In this document: piece after piece, positions 60,201 to 64,000 of the stretch
How positions within the stretch are numbered: the first letter of the stretch is position 1
Layout of the letters: every line of letters begins with the position of its first letter
Assembly (NCBI RefSeq): GCF_000023885.1
Contig: NC_013165.1
Coordinates: 2,046,001 to 2,110,000 of the forward strand
Reading direction: 5' to 3'
DNA from: Slackia heliotrinireducens DSM 20476
GTDB taxonomy: Bacteria; Actinomycetota; Coriobacteriia; Coriobacteriales; Eggerthellaceae
Length of the DNA stretch: 64,000 nt
Program-made: the position numbers and the translations under genes
Notes under the pieces: generated by a model
Seen by the model: the letters and a program-made list of their open reading frames with translations, nothing else
Database searches by the model: none
What the model was told of the DNA's origin: nothing

Positions 60201-61157
60201 GGCGTCGGACATCGTGTTCGTCGCCTCCTCTATCAAGGCTCGGTTGATGACGCGCTTGGAGAGCTCGAACTCGTCGATGAAGAGCACCGACCCGCGAAGG
60301 AGGTCGCTCCCCAGAAGGGGCTCAGACGGCTCGACGATCGGCGTCGACGCGGCCAGGAGCTTGCTCACGCTCATGAACACCGCGCGGGCCCGGTACGCGA
60401 ACACGGACGGGTAGAGAACGCCGAGCCACTTCCACGCCGGATCGCCCTCGAGCACCCTTCGCTTCTCCTTCAGCGTCATGAACCTGCAGCGGCCGCCCTT
60501 GTCGACGCCCATCTCGCGGAACACCCCCGAGATGCGCCTGCGGAAGGCGCGCTCCGCCTCTTCGAACCGGCTCTCGGCGGCCTCGATCGCATCCCTGCGG
60601 ACGGCCGGGTCCTTGATGCTGGCGCCCTTCGCGCCCTTGAGGCTCGCCAACGCCCTCGTCGCGCGGTCAAGCTCGGGCAGGGCCCTGACGTCGAGCTCCT
60701 TGCTCTCGCTGGACCACGTGCCCGTGCCGCCGTCGCGCTTGCCGCGCGTGACGTACCGGACGGGCTTTTGGCCCATGAGCGCCGTCGCGGCGTCGATGTT
60801 GCGCTCGAACATGCCCGCATTCGAGTCGTAGAACAGGACGTACTCCGAAAGCTCCGGGCGTCCGCGCTCGGCGAGCATCCCGTTCAGGCGGCCCGCCGGC
60901 AGGTTGCGCTTGACGTCGGTCGCGAACACGAAGCGCCGGCTTTCCCCGCCGTGCTCAACCAGGCTGTCGGCGATGAGCTCGAGCACCGAGTGCGTCTTGC
61001 GCTCGCCCGTCGGCGCCGACACGGTGAGAAGCCCGCACTGGCCCGGGTCCTGCGAGACCGCCTCCCTCAGGGCGAGCAGGATCCCCGGCTCCCTCCCCTC
61101 TTCGCACATGCGCCCCACTGGCCCTTCTCCTTGCGTCCGCTGCACCAGATCCGTCAT
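57258..61157 (-). CDS. Superfamily-2 helicase fused to a PD-(D/E)xK nuclease domain (candidate defence protein)
   Basis: 1299 residues from ATG 61157, chosen for AAGGAGGG ten bases upstream. Motif I is SAPTGERKT (about residues 47-55), where Arg replaces the usual Gly before Lys; motif II SVLFIDEFE (near 290); motif III VGVSATLD (near 640); motif V LVTTYASAGAGQNLQYP (near 830); motif VI YQACGRLNRTNMK (near 956). The long insertion between II and III is unusual. The C-terminus has a nuclease-like core EFEKFDFTFSAAGGGRAAY then VDFKHW (near 1210), as in restriction-type enzymes. With the 732-residue partner it forms a two-gene operon in an apparent genomic island. Antiviral function is inference. 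Confidence 0.82.
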   Translation of the reverse strand: MTDLVQRTQGEGPVGRMCEEGREPGILLALREAVSQDPGQCGLLTVSAPTGERKTHSVLELIADSLVEHGGESRRFVFATDVKRNLPAGRLNGMLAERGRPELSEYVLFYDSNAGMFERNIDAATALMGQKPVRYVTRGKRDGGTGTWSSESKELDVRALPELDRATRALASLKGAKGASIKDPAVRRDAIEAAESRFEEAERAFRRRISGVFREMGVDKGGRCRFMTLKEKRRVLEGDPAWKWLGVLYPSVFAYRARAVFMSVSKLLAASTPIVEPSEPLLGSDLLRGSVLFIDEFELSKRVINRALIEEATNTMSDAVSLLRTLHGPSQEGRRLFEAPSGTDASPRSVRPYADERARRASEVRGRQLTADLFRSPDSSKERGEALLQERGKLVEASDDVYAALRLERQFRLSDDVARSARPFLFEDFRTTVVCREAPTSGGEGAEGGARKLWAALRFEQNRNTVDIVRGHEPFSRHDQKNLFPAVGETYALHLALKRVEGVLGWSLDWIGKVAENYARAVAADAEKGLRPEISVEQAIGTVLAELNVLDEVDGTPNPTRERLIALVRGRRGHWHAGAAGEYAGPEDLSIHGTGFRYHSLERSPSHDTTVRMERCELPCTAEKVLLDLCGRNLVVGVSATLDIRSVLGNYDMGYVDDALGDRRLRFTDAQKSLIEADYRESVDGYDRVRIEVESVSGVDDNGEYGPKAWESVFADPSAARRACNEVEMSLPEGGGTFRQQRILKVCTAYRRFFADEDSRAMLCVLNRLPKPGDGDFGLELLEGLFGAILAELGSGVPPRATYAVLGGDDFEERKRDALARLAAGEKLFLVTTYASAGAGQNLQYPVPEGVSPVKINGFPATGEMDIDCCYLERPTHMSPSITGECPIGRERAMEHILGCEYLYENGEISYAKLLSSAESALTATKGAAKDYGFMKDGLESVQMYAAKEVYQACGRLNRTNMKMPVIRLFVDAGLLDGVSLEELEGCGVTFTPEFQAIVEHFEARRAPAEGCAARKEAKRLALEQQRACARSKTAIGSLLGSRWRRNAIEAWRALGECVLKNPKPSGDGDVPAHLLRSYYLRAPRPSMELRYRSEGDFAQVEVLDGPGAGGRPSFAVSSADARLEELLRIPGVREEFERSGYATEWRASEWFMTPVVFQSIYKGRLGEVCGRTILEACGFEVAGIDDPLEFEKFDFTFSAAGGGRAAYVDFKHWKAPSDKLGAESEEYRRWAFEKMRDVGAERAVVANVLPPDGRRLVARRYRDGDGRGLLVVPALVAPDLSYDVRAIGEIRDFIEEER

Positions 61158-61222
61158 CGTCGTTTCGCCCTCCTTCTTGAGGCTGTTCGGCATATAGCCG
61201 CCGTTTAAAGTCCGTTGCACGA

Positions 61223-61251
61223 ATTGTAGCATCAATTATGCCTTATGTGTA
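61223..61251 (-). promoter_or_regulatory. Weak promoter candidate for the helicase operon
   Basis: On the minus strand TACACA (61246-61251) and TACAAT (61223-61228) are 17 bases apart, about 66 bases upstream of the helicase start. The -35 matches consensus at only four of six bases. An AATTG/CAATT dyad overlaps the -10. Confidence 0.35.
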
Positions 61252-61340
61252 CGATTTTTGGGACACCTGCCACTCGAGCCGCCTTCCCGGACGGGCCCGG
61301 GGGCGGGGCGGCCCGGCCGAGTGCGGGGCGGCGGCGTGCG

Positions 61341-61861
61341 TCAGCTGGCGGCGCCCTCGGCCCTGCGCACCGCCACCTTGAGCTCGCGCAGGGCCCACGT
61401 TCGGGTCCCTGCGTCGAGCTCGAAGAACTCCTGGAAGTAGCGCAGGGCCACGTCGTCCTTCGGGTCGAGCCCGCCGAGCGACGCCGGGCGCACGCCGTCC
61501 TTGCGCCGGAACGTGCTTGCCTCCTCGAAGGGAGAGCCGCAGACCCGCGTGATGTGCTTGCCCGTCGCCAGCTCGCCGACCATGAACTCGATGGGGCTGC
61601 CCAACCGGCCATCGACAACCTTGGAGCCCTGGACGCGGGGCCAGGGGCACGCTCCCTCCCCCGGGCTTTCGCCCTCGCCGTCGAACATGACCAGAAGCTC
61701 CAGGATCCCCCCCCCAGAGTCTGGTCCTCCTCGGAAAACCACCCTGCGAGGAAGCACGCCACCGCCAGAGCGAGGCCGAGCACGCCCTCGCGCATCGCCG
61801 CCTCAAGCGCACCCGGGGCGGGGTCTGGGTACAGGGCGCGCGCCAGAAGGCCCTTCGCCAC
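61341..61861 (-). pseudogene. Unrecognised ORF interrupted at a nine-G tract
   Basis: A frame from GTG 61861 (AKGLLARALYPDPAPGALEA, AMREGVLGLALAVACFLAGW, FSEEDQTLGG) breaks in a run of nine G (minus strand; C-run 61707-61715 on plus). In the next frame it continues as ILELLVMFDGEGESPGEGAC, then SPIEFMVGELATGKHITRVC, and ends LKVAVRRAEGAAS at 61341. Joined, it gives about 170 residues with one hydrophobic segment. I do not know the family. A homopolymer this long can slip, so this may be a phase-variable gene, a dead gene or a sequencing error. Confidence 0.55.
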
Positions 61862-62061
61862 CTGCGAGGGGGTCTCGTAGTCGCCGGAGGCCCTGATCGA
61901 CGCGAAACACGCGCAGGGACGCAGGGCCGAACGGCGCGGGGCCCTCCGCCCCTCCGAGGACCGATGCGCTCCTCGGGTCGATCATCCAGCCCACGAACCG
62001 CGTCCCCAACCGCCTCATTCCCTTCTCGAAAGCGATCGGCTGCAAAGACTTCGACCAGTGG

Positions 62062-62547
62062 GTGCACTTCTACGAATTCGACTACCTCTTCGAGAGGGTC
62101 TGGCGCGACCCGAGGCGTTACCTGCCCATCTTGAGGCGCTTCAACGGCGTCATCCTGCCCGACTTCTCCGTCTACCGCGACATGCCGCTCGTGATGCAGC
62201 TGTGGAATATCTACCGCAGCCGCGCGATCGGCTTCTGGCTGCAGGCCAACGGGGTCGAGGTCATCGTCAACGTGCGCTGGGGCGACCGCCGCACCTACCG
62301 CGTCTGCTGCGACGGGGCACCCAAGGGCGGCGTCATCGCGGTGGGCACGGTAGGCGCAGTCCAGTCCACCGAGGACAGGCTCTTCTTCGCGGAAGGCCTC
62401 GCCGTGGTCGTCAGGCGCCTCGACCCCAAGGCCATCGTCGTCTACGGCAGCGCGCCCGAGGAGATCTTCGGCAGGTACCGCGAGGCGGGCATCGAGATCG
62501 TCCAGTTCGCCAGCGAGACCTCCTGTGCGCACGGGGAGGTGGCGTGA
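62062..62547 (+). CDS. DUF4417-like protein, 5' end uncertain
   Basis: 161 residues from a GTG at 62062 (HFYEFDYLFERVWRDPRRYL, GVILPDFSVYRDMPLVMQLW, NIYRSRAIGFWLQANGVEVI, VRWGDRRTYRVCCDG, VAVGTVGAVQ, VVYGSAPEEIFGRYREAGIE). This is the DUF4417 pattern known from phage and mobile-element proteins. Coding similarity continues upstream without a start (SIIQPTNRVPNRLIPFSKAI) to a stop at 61896, so the true 5' end is missing or frameshifted. Its stop overlaps the next start (TGATG). Function unknown. Confidence 0.72.
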   Translation: MHFYEFDYLFERVWRDPRRYLPILRRFNGVILPDFSVYRDMPLVMQLWNIYRSRAIGFWLQANGVEVIVNVRWGDRRTYRVCCDGAPKGGVIAVGTVGAVQSTEDRLFFAEGLAVVVRRLDPKAIVVYGSAPEEIFGRYREAGIEIVQFASETSCAHGEVA

Positions 62548-62993
62548 TGGGCACCGGCGAGCACGGCGGGTTCGGCTACACCTCTGGGTCGGGCAAGTCG
62601 AAGACCTTCACGCGGGTTTGGTACGAAGGCACCGTAACAGTTGGCGACGAGGTGCGCGACGTGAGCCGCAGGGTCTACCAACGAAATGACATTGATTTCA
62701 ACTACGTCGACCCCGATTCTGGGAAAACGAATCTTCAGCTCATGGAAGGGGGCAATGCTCCAATCGGAAACGATGGCAAGCCCGTCCAGCTGCACCATGT
62801 CTTGCAAAAAGAAAGCGGACCCATGGCTGAGGTCAGGGAAATCACGCACGAGGAGTATCATCGTATTCTGCACGGCTTGGTGAGTGACGGTAACAGTTTC
62901 AGGCACGATGAGGATCTCAAGAAGCAGTACGAAAACTTCAGGCGAAAGTACTGGCGTTGGCGTGCTCGTGAATACAAGAAAGGCGGCAACTAA
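62547..62993 (+). CDS. Orphan LHH-type nuclease toxin (polymorphic-toxin tip)
   Basis: 148-residue protein with GGGGAGGTGG upstream and a one-base overlap with the DUF4417 stop. The core GNAPIGNDGKPVQLHHVLQK, followed by MAEVREITHEEYHRILHGLV, is the LHH motif of HNH/endonuclease-VII-type toxin domains that normally form the C-terminal tip of large polymorphic toxins. Here it is free-standing: only a Gly-rich N-terminus (GTGEHGGFGYTSGSGKSKTF) and no delivery domain. An SMI1/KNR4-type immunity gene follows immediately. Confidence 0.82.
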   Translation: MGTGEHGGFGYTSGSGKSKTFTRVWYEGTVTVGDEVRDVSRRVYQRNDIDFNYVDPDSGKTNLQLMEGGNAPIGNDGKPVQLHHVLQKESGPMAEVREITHEEYHRILHGLVSDGNSFRHDEDLKKQYENFRRKYWRWRAREYKKGGN

Positions 62994-63409
62994 TGAACGA
63001 TAAAATCAAGGAGCTCATCTCAAAGTATGAGGACGAGGGCTTTTTTACGCGGGTGCCTCCTACTCCCGAGATGGTCAAAGAGGCACAGGAGAAGCTCGGT
63101 GTAGAGATCCCCGAGCAGTTCCTGGAATACCTCAACATCTATAGCTATGGAGGAATCAACGGAACCGAGATTTTGGGAATCGGCATGACTGGCAAGATCA
63201 TGTTTCTCGAGGAGACGTTGGAGTATCGTCGCTATGGGCTCCCGAATAATCTCATCGTTGTGGAAAACTGCGACGAATGGGTCTATTGCCTCGATGCGGA
63301 AACTGGAAAGGTGGTCTCTTGGTCGCAGCTGGATGGTCTCAAGGATGAGTATCCGTCATTTGATGACTTCCTACTCGATGAGCTCAACGAAGCTATTGCC
63401 AACTTGTAA
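62993..63409 (+). CDS. SMI1/KNR4-family immunity protein
   Basis: 138-residue SUKH-superfamily protein; the start overlaps the toxin stop (TAATG). KIKELISKYEDEGFFTRVPP, TPEMVKEAQEKLGVEIPEQF, LEYLNIYSYGGINGTEILGI, and WVYCLDAETGKVVSWSQLDG are the expected strands and loops. SUKH proteins neutralise nuclease toxins encoded next to them, which fits the LHH protein upstream. Confidence 0.92.
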   Translation: MNDKIKELISKYEDEGFFTRVPPTPEMVKEAQEKLGVEIPEQFLEYLNIYSYGGINGTEILGIGMTGKIMFLEETLEYRRYGLPNNLIVVENCDEWVYCLDAETGKVVSWSQLDGLKDEYPSFDDFLLDELNEAIANL

Positions 63410-63449
63410 AGCGAGGTTCAACAAGGCCTAGAAAGGCTTACGAGGGTTT

Positions 63450-63497
63450 AATAAGCCCCTCTGCCAAGCGCAGCTCGGCAGAGGGGCTTATTGTGTT
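63450..63497 (+). terminator. Strong terminator of the toxin-immunity unit
   Basis: Perfect 16-base-pair stem (63450-63465 with 63477-63492), 11-base loop, followed by GTGTTT. Lies 40 bases after the immunity gene stop. Confidence 0.8.
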
Positions 63498-63536
63498 TAG
63501 CTGGGGAAATGTGCGCTCCGAGCGGCTTTTCGTCAC

Positions 63537-63552
63537 TCCCACTCTATAGTTC
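63537..63552. other. Candidate attachment site core (guaA 3'-end sequence), right
   Basis: On the minus strand this reads ACTATAGAGTGGGAGTGA, encoding Thr-Ile-Glu-Trp-Glu-stop, matching the C-terminus of GMP synthase without a guaA body. It matches the left candidate site (53836-53853) at 12 of 15 bases, same orientation. Interpreted as a second island boundary. Confidence 0.5.
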
Positions 63553-63613
63553 CCACATTTCCAAATTGTGCTCTCTCGTCCAGCACGTGCTAGCCCGTGC
63601 GGCCACGTTCGGA

Positions 63614-63913
63614 TTTACTCCCCTAAAACCCGTTTTCGGGTGGTAGCCAGTTGGTAGCCAGAAAGTGGCTACCAGAGTGGTAGCCAGCGATGGGGAGTAA
63701 ATGACCGTGGTATGGGGGGTAAACTCATCTACCTGCGGAAACGGGTGGTAGCCAGCCCGCGATTCCGGGCGAGTGGCTACCACCCCCGAAAACGGCCTCC
63801 CGAGGGCGTTTCCCCTCGAATACGGGAGTGAAAGAAATCGGTATGGGGAGTAAATCCATCTACCTGCGGAAATGCTGATTCCGAGATGGGCTTTGGCGTC
63901 CAACTGGCTACCA
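63614..63913. repeat. Array of TGGTAGCCA / TGGCTACCA words and GGGGAGTAAA motifs
   Basis: Seven copies of the nine-base word: TGGTAGCCA at 63641, 63652, 63678, 63746 and TGGCTACCA at 63666, 63774, 63905. Four copies of GGGGAGTAAA-type sequence (one inverted at 63614; others near 63690, 63711, 63842, one with an extra G). ATCTACCTGCGGAAA occurs twice (63727, 63858). Same organisation as 53952-54192, with a different word. Noncoding; the minus-strand open frame here is an accident of the repeats. Confidence 0.75.
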
Positions 63914-63960
63914 GGACGCGCATCCGACCAGATGGGCTTCCGCGTGCGGCGAGGAACCCG

Positions 63961-64000
63961 TCAGAACAGGTCCCCATCCTCCTTCAGAAACTCCATGAGG
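63961..64000 (-). CDS. Possible 3' end of a gene leaving the window
   Basis: Minus-strand frame entering from the right edge reads LMEFLKEDGDLF-stop at 63961. Acidic and coding-like, but only 12 codons are visible, so no product can be named. Confidence 0.3.
   Translation of the reverse strand, partial: LMEFLKEDGDLF

Noticed and set aside
58470-61208. 912-codon plus-strand open frame opposite the helicase gene
   Set aside because: Arg/Pro/Ala/Gly-rich translation without domains; it mirrors the real minus-strand gene, which has helicase motifs and a ribosome site.
63544-63903. 119-codon minus-strand frame in the right word array
   Set aside because: Its translation only reflects the repeated noncoding words; no ribosome site and no protein character.

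Overview
The window is high-GC DNA, densely coded on both strands, from a strict anaerobe. It most resembles Coriobacteriia of the Eggerthellaceae type (Eggerthella/Gordonibacter/Slackia relatives). This is an inference from gene content: many flavodoxins and aldo/keto reductases, class III ribonucleotide reductase, a Tat-exported molybdopterin oxidoreductase with a dedicated chaperone, Nif11-type RiPP precursors and many MerR/TetR/MocR/LysR regulators. No rRNA or tRNA gene was seen.

Layout. 1-3.7 kb: redox cluster (two aldo/keto reductases, quinone-reductase-like flavoprotein, flavodoxin, FMN-reductase-like protein, MerR regulator). 3.8-7 kb: Fur/Zur-boxed zinc/manganese ABC importer. 7-9 kb: TPR protein, DUF4037 protein, NrdG. 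9.6-13.3 kb: anaerobic RNR carrying a fused thioredoxin-like domain, with thioredoxin reductase next door. 13.3-17.2 kb: URO-D-like methyltransferase, nitroreductase, VanY-like peptidase and two gene remnants. 17.2-23 kb: a radical-SAM RiPP locus whose precursor has six Cys-X3-Asp repeats, flanked by a LysR regulator and dehydrogenases. 23-28.4 kb: regulators with a flavodoxin/SDR/SnoaL/cupin operon and a MocR regulator. 28.6-33.1 kb: molybdoenzyme operon (catalytic subunit, Fe-S subunit, chaperone, b-type membrane protein). 33.1-34.6 kb: ykkC-class (guanidine-I-like) riboswitch with terminator ahead of a MATE exporter. 34.7-41.2 kb: MerR-TipAS, SEC-C protein, SDR/lactonase operon, TetR genes, HXXEE membrane protein. 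41.2-53.8 kb: two Nif11-type leader peptides (one truncated), a 1743-residue secreted metallophosphoesterase with cell-wall-type repeats, YibE/F protein, CotH protein, a frameshifted acetyltransferase and a DUF4143 ATPase.

53.8-63.5 kb looks like a genomic island. Both ends carry a short sequence matching the 3' end of guaA (reading IEWE-stop on the minus strand), and each is followed on its right by an array of short words in both orientations, the layout expected of tyrosine-recombinase att sites with arm-type binding sites. The interval carries a KptA-like protein lacking its N-terminal catalytic motif, a broken XRE regulator, a two-gene operon of a helicase-nuclease fusion (about 1300 aa) plus an unrecognised 732-aa partner, a frame-broken ORF with a nine-G tract, a DUF4417 protein, and an orphan LHH-nuclease toxin with SMI1/KNR4 immunity protein. 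The helicase-nuclease pair is the best candidate for an undescribed defence system; the Cys-X3-Asp RiPP locus is the best candidate for an uncharacterised natural product.
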